Shown one piece after another: positions 23,867 through 32,820 of a stretch of 64,000 nucleotides of DNA. Both the position numbers and the translations under genes were made by a program. The DNA is from Nonomuraea indica. Its GTDB lineage: Bacteria > Actinomycetota > Actinomycetes > Streptosporangiales > Streptosporangiaceae. Positions within the stretch are counted from its first letter, which is position 1. Every line of letters starts with the position of its first letter. Below the pieces are notes generated by a model. That model had not been told where the DNA came from. It was given only the letters and a program-made list of their open reading frames with translations, and ran no database searches. The DNA lies in assembly GCF_002850745.1 (NCBI RefSeq), contig NZ_KZ559469.1, positions 311,846-375,845 of the forward strand, written 5' to 3'.

Positions 23867-24808
23867 CTACGTCAGCGTGAGCGGGGTCTCGGTCCCGACA
23901 CGGGTCAGCTTGTGCGGGTTGCGGACGTAGTAGAGACCGGTGATGCCGGCCTGCTCGACCCGGATGGCTATGACGCCGTCGAGCTCCCCGTCCACGCGGA
24001 CGACGAGTGCCGGGTTGCCGTTCACCGTCGTGTGGTCGCTGGTGAGCGCGACCCGGGCCTTGCCGAGGCCGCCGACGATGAAGCGGGCCACCTTGTCGGC
24101 GCCGCTGATCGGCCGGGGTGCGGCCCGCTTGACGCCGCCGCCGTCGCTGATCAGGACGACCTGCGGGGCGAGCACGTCGAGGAGACTCTGCAGGTCCCTG
24201 GTCTCGAACGCGCGCTGGAACGACTCCAGCACCGCCCGGGCCTGGGCCGGGGCGACCTCCGCGCGAGGGCGGCGGGCATCGACGTGCTGCCGGGCGCGGC
24301 GCGCGATCTGGCGCACGGCCACAGGGCTCTTGCCGACGGCCGCCGCGATCTCGTCGTGACTGAAGCCGAACGCCTCACGCAGCACGAAGACGGCGCGCTC
24401 GGTCGGCGAGAGCGTCTCAAGGACGATCATGAGCGCCATCGACACGCTCTCGGCGAGCTCCACGTCCTCGGCCACGTCCGGCGTGGTGAGCAGCGGCTCG
24501 GGCAGCCAGGAGCCGACGTAGTCCTCCTTGCGGCGACTCATGGCGCGCAGCCGGTCGAGTGAGCGCCGGGTCGCGATCCGGACCAGGTAGGCCCGCTGGT
24601 CGCGCACCTGCCCCATGTCGACCTTCATCCAGCGCAGCCACGTCTCCTGCAGCACGTCCTCGGCGTCGGCCGCCGAGCCGAGCATCTCGTAGGCCACGGT
24701 GAAGAGCAGGTTGCGGTGGGCGACGAACACCTCGGTGACGGCATCCGGCCGGCCGTCGCCGGCGAGCGGCTCGGCCGTGCCCGTCCTCGGCTCGCTGTGC
24801 TCGTTCAT
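23867..24808 (-). CDS. sigJ: ECF sigma factor with SnoaL-like C-terminus (ECF41/SigJ type)
   Basis: 313 residues. Sigma-2 (about 25-95) contains AYEMLGSAADAEDVLQETWLRW; sigma-4 (about 130-185) contains LSPTERAVFVLREAFGFSHDEIAAAVGKS. A SnoaL/NTF2-like domain of about 115 residues follows, which in ECF41 factors controls activity in place of a separate anti-sigma factor. The ATG at 24808 has GGGAG ahead. A promoter of exact ECF41 type lies 45 bp upstream, so it probably drives its own gene. The divergent SDR at 25047 is the usual kind of neighbour and likely target. Confidence 0.9.
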   Translation of the reverse strand: MNEHSEPRTGTAEPLAGDGRPDAVTEVFVAHRNLLFTVAYEMLGSAADAEDVLQETWLRWMKVDMGQVRDQRAYLVRIATRRSLDRLRAMSRRKEDYVGSWLPEPLLTTPDVAEDVELAESVSMALMIVLETLSPTERAVFVLREAFGFSHDEIAAAVGKSPVAVRQIARRARQHVDARRPRAEVAPAQARAVLESFQRAFETRDLQSLLDVLAPQVVLISDGGGVKRAAPRPISGADKVARFIVGGLGKARVALTSDHTTVNGNPALVVRVDGELDGVIAIRVEQAGITGLYYVRNPHKLTRVGTETPLTLT

Positions 24809-24852
24809 CGCCGGCTCCCGCCTGTCCACGCTCCACTGTGCTCCATACAGGA

Positions 24853-24879
24853 GACGCCGGCCCGCGACGGGGTGTGACA
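24853..24879 (-). promoter_or_regulatory. ECF41-type promoter of the sigma factor gene
   Basis: On the reverse strand TGTCACA (24879-24873), 16 bases, then CGTC (24856-24853). This matches the reported ECF41 consensus of TGTCACA and CGTC with about 16 bp spacing. It ends 45 bp before the sigma factor ATG. Confidence 0.7.
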
Positions 24880-25046
24880 CCCGTGACCAGTGGCGCACGT
24901 CACACGCCCGCGCGGTCACAGCGATCGGGCCGCCGGCGCCTCATGTTCGTCAGGACACGGCGCGACGGCCGGCGCGGCACGGGTGATCGCCCCGCTGCGT
25001 GGCCGACGCCGCGCCACCGCCACCGCAGAAAGAACGGAAGAACGTC

Positions 25047-25889
25047 ATGAGCAAGGTCTGGTTCGTCACCGGCTCCTCCCGCGGTCTCGGCCGCAACTTC
25101 GTCGAGGCCGCCCTGTCCCGCGGCGACAAGGTGGCCGCGACCGCCCGGAACGCCGACAGCCTCGACGAGCTGGTCGCCGCCCACGGCGAGGCGGTGCTCC
25201 CGCTCACGCTAGACGTGACCGACAGGGCCGCCGCCTTCGAGAGCGTCGAGCGGGCCAGGGAGCACTTCGGCCGGCTCGACGTCGTCGTGAACAACGCCGG
25301 CTACGCCCAGATCGGCGCGATCGAGGAGCTGACCGAGCAGGAGCTGCGCGACCAGATGGAGACCAACCTGTTCGGCGCGGTGTGGGTGATCCAGGCCGCG
25401 CTGCCCCAGCTGCGCGAGCAGGGCGCGGGGCACATCATCCAGCTGTCCTCGGCCGCCGGGCTCATCGCGATGCCGCTCGGCGGCGCCTACCACGCCTCCA
25501 AGTGGGCGCTGGAGGGCCTGAACGAGGCCCTCGCCCGCGAGGTCGCCGGCTTCGGCGTCAAGGTGACCATCATCGAGCCCGGCGGCTTCGCCACCAGGTC
25601 CGGCAGGAACCCCGACCCGCTCGCCAACGGCCACATGGCCGAGCTCAACCCCGCCTACGACGCCCTGCGCCGGCACCTCGCCGAGGTCTCGGGCAAGCAG
25701 CCCGCCGGCGACCCGGTCGCCGCGGCGCAGGCGCTCCTCAAGCTCGCCGACTCCGACAACCCGCCCCTGCGCGTGCTGTTCGGGCAGGGCTTCTACCCGA
25801 TGATCGAGCAGGCCTACGCCGACCGGCTGAAGACCTGGGCCGACTGGCAGGACCTTGCGGCGGAGGCTCACGGCCGGCTCGATCGCTGA
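25047..25889 (+). CDS. short-chain dehydrogenase/reductase
   Basis: 280 residues, classical SDR. The NAD(P) motif TGSSRGLG is at 8-15, NNAG near residue 88, and the catalytic Ser with Y-x-x-x-K (YHASK) near 150-156; after it comes IIEPGGFAT. The enzyme probably reduces or oxidises a carbonyl/alcohol with NADP; the substrate is unknown. ATG at 25047 follows GGAAG. It is divergent from the ECF41 sigma factor, as in other ECF41 loci. It is similar in length and C-terminal sequence to the broken SDR at 56613. Confidence 0.9.
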   Translation: MSKVWFVTGSSRGLGRNFVEAALSRGDKVAATARNADSLDELVAAHGEAVLPLTLDVTDRAAAFESVERAREHFGRLDVVVNNAGYAQIGAIEELTEQELRDQMETNLFGAVWVIQAALPQLREQGAGHIIQLSSAAGLIAMPLGGAYHASKWALEGLNEALAREVAGFGVKVTIIEPGGFATRSGRNPDPLANGHMAELNPAYDALRRHLAEVSGKQPAGDPVAAAQALLKLADSDNPPLRVLFGQGFYPMIEQAYADRLKTWADWQDLAAEAHGRLDR

Positions 25890-25973
25890 CACCGGTCACC
25901 CCGCCGCCCGCCGCCCGCCCGGACGGGCGGCGGGTGGCGGGGACGAGGTCTGCCGCGGGGCCGGGGAATCCAC

Positions 25974-26019
25974 GCGCACTTCTAACGGTTCACTAACTTA
26001 GGTAGCATTAGAAGTGCGC
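25974..26019. promoter_or_regulatory. 12-bp perfect inverted repeat, likely operator
   Basis: GCGCACTTCTAA (25974-25985) and TTAGAAGTGCGC (26008-26019) flank 22 bp that are AT-rich and contain CTAACTTAGGTAG. The site lies about 53 bp before the mini-ORF at 26072 and could bind a dimeric regulator or form a hairpin. Confidence 0.55.
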
Positions 26020-26071
26020 CGGCCCTCGCCGAGGTCCGTTCCGGCGCCTCACCCGCGCAAGGAGCATCGCC

Positions 26072-26179
26072 ATGTCCCGACCACCGCGCACCCTCCCCAC
26101 CTCCGAGCGCACCGCCCGGAGCGCCGCCGACGCTCCGATCGGCGCGGGGAGCCTAGCCGCCTCCGGACCACGATCATGA
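26072..26179 (+). CDS. 35-residue leader ORF coupled to the oxidase gene
   Basis: ATG at 26072 has a good AAGGAG site 8 bases ahead, and the TGA overlaps the ATG of the next gene (ATGA). The predicted peptide is Arg/Ser/Pro-rich without recognised motif. The oxidase gene has no clear ribosome-binding site of its own, so this frame may exist to load ribosomes. It could instead be a small protein in its own right, or the true start of a gene with a frame error. Confidence 0.5.
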   Translation: MSRPPRTLPTSERTARSAADAPIGAGSLAASGPRS

Positions 26180-26772
26180 GCAGGTACGCCCAGCTCGCCT
26201 TCACCGACGGCGTCCTCGCCCACCAGAAGGCGCACGGCAGCGACCGCGCCTACCGCCGCATGCTCGACGGACCCGCCGAGACCGATCGGCTGGGGCCCGA
26301 CGAGCGCGCCTTCATCGCCGAGCGCGACAGCTTCTACCTGGCCAGCGTCAGCGAGACCGGCTGGCCGTACATCCAGCACCGCGGCGGCCCACCCGGCTTC
26401 CTCAGGGTGCTGGACGACCGCACGCTCGGCTTCGCCGACTTCCGCGGCAACCGGCAGTACATCACCCGCGGCAATCTCGACCACGACGATCGCGTCTCGC
26501 TGTTCCTCATGGACTACGCCCACCAGGCGCGGCTCAAGCTGTTCGGCCGCGCCCGGGTCGTGGAGGACGATCAGTCGCTGGCGGCCGCGGGCTACCCCGC
26601 CAAGGTGGAGCGCGCCGTCGTCATCGAGGTCGAGGGGTTCGACTGGAACTGCCCCCGGCACATCCCCCAGCTGTTCCCCCGCGACGCCGTCGAACACGCT
26701 CTGGGCCACCTGCGGGAACGGGTGGCCGAACTCGAGCGGGAGAACGCCCGGTTGCGCGGAGCCCTCTCCTGA
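26176..26772 (+). CDS. pyridoxamine-phosphate-oxidase-like flavin protein
   Basis: 198 residues with the split-barrel FMN-binding fold. ERDSFYLASVSETGWPYIQHRGG and FADFRGNRQYITRGNL are the conserved blocks of the PNPOx-like (DUF2470/Pyridox_ox) proteins. A C-terminal coiled segment (ERVAELERENARLRG) probably aids dimerisation. Substrate is unknown; true PNPO lacks this form. It is read from ATG 26176 by coupling to the leader ORF and is convergent with the DUF418 gene. Confidence 0.82.
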   Translation: MSRYAQLAFTDGVLAHQKAHGSDRAYRRMLDGPAETDRLGPDERAFIAERDSFYLASVSETGWPYIQHRGGPPGFLRVLDDRTLGFADFRGNRQYITRGNLDHDDRVSLFLMDYAHQARLKLFGRARVVEDDQSLAAAGYPAKVERAVVIEVEGFDWNCPRHIPQLFPRDAVEHALGHLRERVAELERENARLRGALS

Positions 26773-26799
26773 GCGCCACCGCGGTCCGGGCCCCCACGG

Positions 26800-27972
26800 T
26801 CACCGGCGCCCGTAGGTGAGCCGCCGCAGCACGGCCTCGGCCGGCCCCCTTCGCCCGCGCGGCGCCGACAGCGCGGCGAGGACCACGGTGGCCAGCCAGG
26901 TCAGTACGGCGATGCCGGACGCCGCGGCGTCCCCGACCCGGGTGCCCAGCCCTCCGGCGTACGGCGCGAACACCGCCACGAAGATCACCGACTGGAGGAG
27001 ATAGCAGGTCAGCGACCACTGGCCGCAGGCGGCGAGGGCCTTGACGACCGGGCCGGGACGGCTGCGCCGGCTCCGTCCGGCGACGAGCGCGACGATCGCC
27101 GCGTACGCGAGCCCGCCGGCGATCCCGGTCACGCTGTGCAGCGCGTACGCCGACACGGCCACGAGGTCGGCCGGGACCCAGACCCCGGTGTCGATCAGCA
27201 TCAGCGGCGCCCCGCCGACGACGGCCAGACCGGCGCCCACGACGGCGACCCGGCCGAGCAGGTCCCGATGAGAGGCGGAGTCCTCCAGCAGGCGGCGCCG
27301 GGCCGCCCAGATCCCGAACAGGAAAGCCGGCACCACACTGGCGGCGAAGTAGGTGGGCGTCATCCCGGACCATCCGATGAGCCGCATCACGGTCGCCTCG
27401 ACGGGGTCGGCCATGGCGGCGGGCGTGTCACCCTTGGGCGCGGAGATGGTGAGCAGGCCGAAGCCGAACAGCACCACGACGTGCAGCACCAGCCCGGCGA
27501 CGGCGGCCGACAACACGGCCCGGTCCTCCCGCCGGATGAAGCCGGCGAGCACCAGCCCGACCAGCCCGTACGCGCCGAGGATGTCGCCGAAGAACAGCAG
27601 CAGCGCGTGGCAGAAGCCGAAGGCCAGCAGCCACAGGCTCCGCCGGCGCAGCACCTTGCGCGCCTGGGGCCAGCTCGCGCCCGCGGCGAACTGCCGGTTG
27701 GCCAGTTGCACCAGGCCGTAGCCGAACAGGGCGGCGAACATGGGCAGCGCGCGCCCGTCCACCAGGAGGATCTGCGCCCCGGCGACCAGCCGGTCGAGGG
27801 CGCCGCCGTCGAGGGCGTAGCCGCGGAAGCCCGTCTCATGGCCGGACAGGTACATGTGCGCGTGCGCCAATGCGATGAGCAGCAGCATCAGACCGCGCGC
27901 GAGATCGGGCGCCAGGGCGCGCCGGGTGATGGGAGTGGCCCCCTGAACGGGAGCCGGTGGGGCGATGGACAT
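26800..27972 (-). CDS. DUF418 membrane protein
   Basis: 390 residues with about ten helices. It starts PDLARGLMLLLIALAHAHMYL and carries a C-terminal DUF418 region with TCYLLQSVIFVAVF. ATG at 27972 follows GAGGGG. DUF418 proteins are often under TetR control and are supposed transporters or acyltransferase-like proteins, but their role is unproven. It is divergent from the TetR gene, with the operator between. Confidence 0.85.
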   Translation of the reverse strand: MSIAPPAPVQGATPITRRALAPDLARGLMLLLIALAHAHMYLSGHETGFRGYALDGGALDRLVAGAQILLVDGRALPMFAALFGYGLVQLANRQFAAGASWPQARKVLRRRSLWLLAFGFCHALLLFFGDILGAYGLVGLVLAGFIRREDRAVLSAAVAGLVLHVVVLFGFGLLTISAPKGDTPAAMADPVEATVMRLIGWSGMTPTYFAASVVPAFLFGIWAARRRLLEDSASHRDLLGRVAVVGAGLAVVGGAPLMLIDTGVWVPADLVAVSAYALHSVTGIAGGLAYAAIVALVAGRSRRSRPGPVVKALAACGQWSLTCYLLQSVIFVAVFAPYAGGLGTRVGDAAASGIAVLTWLATVVLAALSAPRGRRGPAEAVLRRLTYGRR

Positions 27973-27988
27973 GGCTGTCCCCTCGAAA

Positions 27989-28010
27989 TTAGATACACGA
28001 CTGTAGCTAA
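27989..28010. promoter_or_regulatory. TetR-type operator
   Basis: TTAGATACA (27989-27997) and TGTAGCTAA (28002-28010) are inverted with 4 bp between and 8 of 9 pairs match. A further half-site TGTAGCTAA lies at 28033-28041, close to the TetR start. Confidence 0.65.
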
Positions 28011-28055
28011 GACACACGATAGGATACGGGCATGTAGCTAAACAAGGGGGTGGCG

Positions 28056-28664
28056 ATGGGCGACGACGACTCCAGGACGCGCCGGCGCGGCCAGGAGCTG
28101 ATCAAGGCCATCCACGACGCCGTGCTGGAAGAGGTGCTGGAGGTCGGGGTGGGGCGGCTCACCATGGACGGCGTCGCCCGGCGCGCGGCGACCCCGCGCA
28201 CCACCCTGTACCGGCGCTGGTCCGGCCCCGTCGAGGTGCTCCTCGACGCGCTCTACCACCAGCACCCGGTCGAGGAGCCGACCCCCGGCGCCGGCGACCT
28301 GCGCGGCGACCTCGTCCGCGCCCTGCGGCTCATGGTGGAGTGGGCCTTCAGCCCCGCCGGCCGGGCGGTCGCGGCCATCCTCACCGATCCCAAGAGCGCC
28401 GCGCTCATGTCCGACGCGCTCTTCGAGAAGGTCTTCGCCCATCGGGGCGGCACGTTCACCAGGACCGTGCTGGAACACTACGCCGAGCGGGGCGGCTTCC
28501 CGGCCGAACTGCTCACCCCGGTCGTCGCCGACATCGGCGAGGCGCTCGTCACCAAGCGCCTGATCGACACCGGGGCCCCGCCCACCGACGAGGACCTCGT
28601 GGCGATCGTCGACCAGGCGATCCTGCCCGCGATCGGGCTCGGGCCCCGAGCGTCAGGAGCATGA
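28056..28664 (+). CDS. TetR-family repressor
   Basis: 202 residues. The N-terminal helix-turn-helix (about 25-60) reads LTMDGVARRAATPRTTLYRRW; the remainder is a helical ligand domain of the TetR_C_16/AcrR type. ATG at 28056 has AAGGGGG ahead; the GTG at 28050 touches that site and is less likely. It probably represses itself and the divergent DUF418 gene through the operator at 27989. Convergent with the SARP gene. Confidence 0.88.
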   Translation: MGDDDSRTRRRGQELIKAIHDAVLEEVLEVGVGRLTMDGVARRAATPRTTLYRRWSGPVEVLLDALYHQHPVEEPTPGAGDLRGDLVRALRLMVEWAFSPAGRAVAAILTDPKSAALMSDALFEKVFAHRGGTFTRTVLEHYAERGGFPAELLTPVVADIGEALVTKRLIDTGAPPTDEDLVAIVDQAILPAIGLGPRASGA

Positions 28665-28710
28665 GCCCGGCCGAACAGCGCTCGGCCGTCCGGCGGAGAC
28701 GTCTGCCGGG

Positions 28711-28792
28711 GCGAGAGGCGGTCTCCGCCGGTTCCTAGGCGAGGGTGGTCTCCGCCGGTTCCCAGGCGAGGGTGGTCTCCGCCAGCTCACGC
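28711..28792. repeat. 27-bp tandem repeat at the 3' end of the SARP gene
   Basis: Units at 28711 (28 bp), 28739 and 28766 (27 bp) code for the C-terminal repeats LAWEPAETT. In the last unit of the gene the Trp codon TGG is changed to the TAG stop (28735-28737). Confidence 0.8.
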
Positions 28793-31700
28793 CAATCCCG
28801 CCGGCGGCCGTCACGGGTCGCCTCGGCGAACACCGCTTCGTCGAGGTGGGCCCGTGTCTCCTCGGCGATCCTGGAGGCGTCCGGCTGCGAGCGATCCGGC
28901 GTGCCGCGCACGCCGTCGCTCGCCGCGAGCAGTCGCACGGCCTGCTCGTACTCTCCCTGCCGCAGCGCGAGATCCGCGACCCCGATCAGCACCTGGGCGA
29001 TCAGCGGCGGATACGTCGTCCTCACAGCCGCGCGGAACGCCTCCCTCCGGTGCGAGCGGGCCTCCCCGAGGTCCTCGGTGAGGTAGCCGTGCAGGTCCAT
29101 GGCCTTGGCGCGGGTCAGGTCGCTGGGCTCCTCGTTGCCCAGCATCGCCCGCACCGCGGCCAGCCGCTCGTGCGCCTGGTCCGGTTCGCCGCTCCACCGC
29201 GCCAGCTGCGCCCTGGAAAGCGCCAGGTCGGCGAGCGCGTCCGGCCAGGTGATCCCGCCCGCGGACCGCTGCGCCTCCGCCATGGCCGACGTGCTGGACC
29301 GCTCATCGCCGAGCAGCCAGTACAGCTGGGCCAGCCGCGCCCGCAGGCCGACCACGTCCTCGTCGTCGCCCACCTCCGTCAGCGCCGCGGCCGCCTCCTC
29401 GTAGTGCTCACACGCGCGGGCGAACTCGCCGCGCATGGCGAGCCGATCGGCCAGGAAGGTCAGCGCCAACGAGATCCCCCACCGGTCACCCAGCAGGCGG
29501 AACTCGCCGAGGGCGGTCTCGGCGTCGATGTCCACGTCGGTCTCGTCGCCGCCGAGCGTGAGCCGCAGCCGGCCACGGGCGAGCCTGGCCTGCGCGCGGA
29601 CCCAGGGGTCGTCGTCGGCGATGAGCGGCTCGAACGCGGGCAGGAACTCCGTCGGCTCCCGCAGCATCCGCTCCAGCGGCGCGACGAACCCGACCATGGG
29701 GTGGCGGGACCTGGTCCGCCGGGCCAGCCGGTTCGCCTCCTGGATCCACTCCCGCGCCTGGTACTGGTCGCGGCCGACCCCGGACGTGACGAACACGGTC
29801 ACGACCGTGTACGCGATCGCCCGCACCTCGTCGGACACCTCACCGGGCAGCGCGGCCGCCGCGATGCTCAACTCGGTGCCCTCGGCCCGGTGCCCGCTGA
29901 GGAACCAGTACCAGCCCACGGCCCCGACCAGCCGCATCGCCTCCTGCGCCAGTCCCTCGTCGATCGCCCAGCGCAGGGCCGCGCCGATGTTGTCGTGCTC
30001 GGCCTCCAGCGCGGCCAGCCATTCCAGCTGCTCGGCCCGGCGCAGGTGCGGATCGGCCGTCTCGGCCAGCTCGGTGAAGTGGGCGAGGTGCGCCCGGCGC
30101 GCGGCCTCCGTCTCCCCGGCCTCGGCGAGCCGGTGCGCCGCGTACTCCCTGATGGTGCCGAGCATCCGGTAGCGCGGCGTGCCCCCGCCCTCGGCGAGCA
30201 GCAGCGACTTCTCGATCAACGCGGTCAGCAGGTCGAGCACCTGCTCCCCGGCGAACGTCTCGCCCCCGCACACCCGTTCGGCCGCTTCCAGGCTCGCCCC
30301 GCCGGAGAACACCGACAGCCGCCGCAGCACGCCGCGTTCGGCCTCGGTCAGCAGATCCCAGCTCCAGTCCACGACCGCGCGCAGCGTCTTGTGCCGGGAG
30401 AGCGCCGTACGGCTGCCGCTGGTCAGCAGCCGGAACCGGTCGTCGAGCCGACGTGCCAGCTGGTCGACGGACATGGTCCGCAGCCGTGCCGCGGCCAGCT
30501 CGATCGCCAGCGGCATCCCGTCGAGCGCCCGGCAGATCCGCGCCATCTCCGACAACGTACGCGCGTCGGAGCCGATGTCCTTGCGCACCAGGACCGCGCG
30601 GTCCCGCAACAGCCGCACCGCGGGCGAGGACCCGACCTCGGAGGGGTCCGCTCCCTCCGCGGGCAGCGCGAGCGGCTCCACCTGCCACAGCACCTCCCCG
30701 GTGATGCCGAGCGGTTCCCTGCTCGTCGCCAGGATCCGCAGCCTCCGGCACTCCCCCAGGAGCCGATCGGCGAAAGCCGCGGCCGCCTCGATCAGGTGCT
30801 CGCAGTTGTCCAGGATCAGCAGGATCGCGCGCTCCCTGAGCGCGGCGATGAGCCGGTCCATCGGCTCACCGGCCCGCGGACCCCCGAGCAGGCCCTGGTC
30901 ACGCAGGCCGATCGCGGTGAGGGCGGCCTGCGCCAGCTCACCGTCCGCCCGTACCGAGGCCAGCTCGACGAGCCAGGCCCCGTCCGGCAGCTCGGCGAGC
31001 ATCGTCCGCCCGGTCTCCGTGGCCAGCCTCGTCTTGCCGGAGCCGCCCGGCCCCGTCAGGGTGACCAGCCGGTGTTTGAGGGCCAGAGCGGCGACCACGG
31101 AGACGTCATCGTCCTTGCCGACGAAACTCGTCAGCTCGGCGCGCAGGTTCGTCCTGTGGTTCTCCGCCCGCTCGCCCAGCTCGCCGCGCAGCAACGCGGT
31201 GTGCAGCGCGGACAGCTCGGCCGACGGATCGGCCCCCAGCTCCTCGGCGAGCCGCTCGCGCGTCCGCTGGTACAGGGTCAACGCCTCGGGCCCGCGTCCC
31301 GCCTCGGCGAGCGCGCGCATCAGGGCCGCCACGAACCCCTCCCGCAGCGGATGCGCGGCGACCAGCTCGGTCAGCTCGGAGACCATCTCGGAGCCACGGC
31401 CGAGACGGATGTCCGCGTCCACCCGATCCCCGAGGGCGGCGACGTGGAGTTCGTCCAGCCGCGCGACCACGGCGTCGAACGCGTCGCTGTCGCGCAGCGC
31501 GATGTCCGCCATGGCCGTGCCCCGCCACAGTGCCAGGGCCGAGCGCAGCAGATCCGCCCGCGCCGCGGGCTCGGCGGCACGGGCCTGACCGACCAGCTGC
31601 TCGAACCGGCACACGTCCACGGCGTCAGGGGCCACGGCCAGCCGGTAGCCGCCGGAGTCCGCCTCGATCACACCGTCCGGCAACACCCTGCGCAGCCTGG

Positions 31701-31902
31701 ACACCAACGCCTGCAGGGCGTTCACCTCGTCGGCGGGCGGCTGCCGCCCCCAGATCCAGTCCACCAGCCTCGTACGCGAGACGATCCGGCCAGGTTCGAG
31801 GGCGAGCGCGGCCAGCAGTGCGCGGAGCCGAACCCCAGGAACCTCGACCACGGCGCCATCACGGTTCCGGACCTCGAACGGTCCGAGCAGTTCGACTCGC
31901 AC
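28735..31902 (-). CDS. SARP/AfsR-type regulator with NB-ARC and TPR regions
   Basis: 1055 residues. An OmpR-like DNA-binding domain (about 1-92) and BTAD domain (97-242) are followed by an NB-ARC ATPase with P-loop GPGGSGKT (284-291), and a large helical TPR-like C-terminal half. This AfsR-like layout regulates secondary metabolism or morphology in actinomycetes through ATP-dependent oligomerisation. It starts at a GTG (31902) without a good ribosome-binding site. The last residues are a duplicated ETTLAWEPA repeat. Target genes cannot be told; the RiPP-like locus lies about 1.4 kb away on the other strand. Confidence 0.88.
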   Translation of the reverse strand: MRVELLGPFEVRNRDGAVVEVPGVRLRALLAALALEPGRIVSRTRLVDWIWGRQPPADEVNALQALVSRLRRVLPDGVIEADSGGYRLAVAPDAVDVCRFEQLVGQARAAEPAARADLLRSALALWRGTAMADIALRDSDAFDAVVARLDELHVAALGDRVDADIRLGRGSEMVSELTELVAAHPLREGFVAALMRALAEAGRGPEALTLYQRTRERLAEELGADPSAELSALHTALLRGELGERAENHRTNLRAELTSFVGKDDDVSVVAALALKHRLVTLTGPGGSGKTRLATETGRTMLAELPDGAWLVELASVRADGELAQAALTAIGLRDQGLLGGPRAGEPMDRLIAALRERAILLILDNCEHLIEAAAAFADRLLGECRRLRILATSREPLGITGEVLWQVEPLALPAEGADPSEVGSSPAVRLLRDRAVLVRKDIGSDARTLSEMARICRALDGMPLAIELAAARLRTMSVDQLARRLDDRFRLLTSGSRTALSRHKTLRAVVDWSWDLLTEAERGVLRRLSVFSGGASLEAAERVCGGETFAGEQVLDLLTALIEKSLLLAEGGGTPRYRMLGTIREYAAHRLAEAGETEAARRAHLAHFTELAETADPHLRRAEQLEWLAALEAEHDNIGAALRWAIDEGLAQEAMRLVGAVGWYWFLSGHRAEGTELSIAAAALPGEVSDEVRAIAYTVVTVFVTSGVGRDQYQAREWIQEANRLARRTRSRHPMVGFVAPLERMLREPTEFLPAFEPLIADDDPWVRAQARLARGRLRLTLGGDETDVDIDAETALGEFRLLGDRWGISLALTFLADRLAMRGEFARACEHYEEAAAALTEVGDDEDVVGLRARLAQLYWLLGDERSSTSAMAEAQRSAGGITWPDALADLALSRAQLARWSGEPDQAHERLAAVRAMLGNEEPSDLTRAKAMDLHGYLTEDLGEARSHRREAFRAAVRTTYPPLIAQVLIGVADLALRQGEYEQAVRLLAASDGVRGTPDRSQPDASRIAEETRAHLDEAVFAEATRDGRRRDWRELAETTLAWEPAETTLA

Positions 31903-32040
31903 ATCAGCAATTGTGCCGGACTGTGGCGTTAACGGAGCCCGTCAACCTGTTCGTCCCACCCACCAGGCCGTCTGGAGTCCGTCCGCCCGGATACCGGGAG
32001 CGTCGGTAGGATCACGTCTACGTGGATCTTGGAGTGTCTC

Positions 32041-32814
32041 GTGGGACTTCAGTTACCGGGCCAGGTCCAGCTGGCCCTGGCCTTGACGGGCCTGTCCGTG
32101 CCCGACCTCGACTCCGAGCAGCTGCTGGCGTCCGGCCGGCGGCTGGTCACCTTCGCCGACACCCTGCGGTGGGAGAGCGAACGAGCGGACGGAGCGGTCG
32201 GACGAGCCGGGGCCGGCAACTCCGGCCCCAGCATGGCCGCCATGCAGGCCAGCGTGGAGGGTGACGAGGGCGCCCGGGCACAGACCCGCGACATCGTCAG
32301 GGCCGCGCTGGCCACCGCCGGCGGCCACGTCTCGGCGAGCTTCCTCTGGGCGGCGCTCAAGGTGGCGCTCGTCGCAGCCGCCGTTGCCCTGATCATGAAG
32401 CTGAGGGCCGCGGGCTTCTTCGGACTGGCGGGAGCCGCCATCTCCCAGGCCGCCGTCCAGGGCACCAGAGCGCTCATCGGCTTCCTCCTGCGCACGACGT
32501 TGAGGCTGCTGAGCGGGATCTGCCGATGGCTGTTCGAACGGGCGGCCGCCCTCCTGGCGAGACGGCGGGCGGCCCGCGCCGTCCAGCCACCCGGTACGGC
32601 CACCCCCGCGAAGGGCACGCCGACCCCGCCGACCGCACCCGGCGCCCCGGCGCAGCCGCAGTCCCGCGCCGAAGAGATCGCCCGGCACTTCTCGCCCGAC
32701 CCGGGAGCGGCGGGGCGCGCCAAGGCGGCGGCGGACGAGGCCTCGGAGACCGCCAGGCAGGTCGAGGCCTGGCAGAAGGCGAAGCGGCCCACGTGGCGCC
32801 CGGACGACACATGA
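32041..32814 (+). CDS. WXG100-like membrane-associated protein
   Basis: 257 residues. The first 100 are helical and ESX-effector like, then two hydrophobic stretches (about 108-128 and 134-160), and a Pro-rich, charged C-terminal tail. GTG at 32041 is preceded by TTGGAG. No enzyme motif is seen. It faces a small W-x-G protein gene on the other strand, only 6 bp from stop to stop, which suggests a type VII secretion-related or toxin/partner role. That is inference; the family is not recognised with certainty. Confidence 0.55.
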   Translation: MGLQLPGQVQLALALTGLSVPDLDSEQLLASGRRLVTFADTLRWESERADGAVGRAGAGNSGPSMAAMQASVEGDEGARAQTRDIVRAALATAGGHVSASFLWAALKVALVAAAVALIMKLRAAGFFGLAGAAISQAAVQGTRALIGFLLRTTLRLLSGICRWLFERAAALLARRRAARAVQPPGTATPAKGTPTPPTAPGAPAQPQSRAEEIARHFSPDPGAAGRAKAAADEASETARQVEAWQKAKRPTWRPDDT

Positions 32815-32820
32815 GAACGG

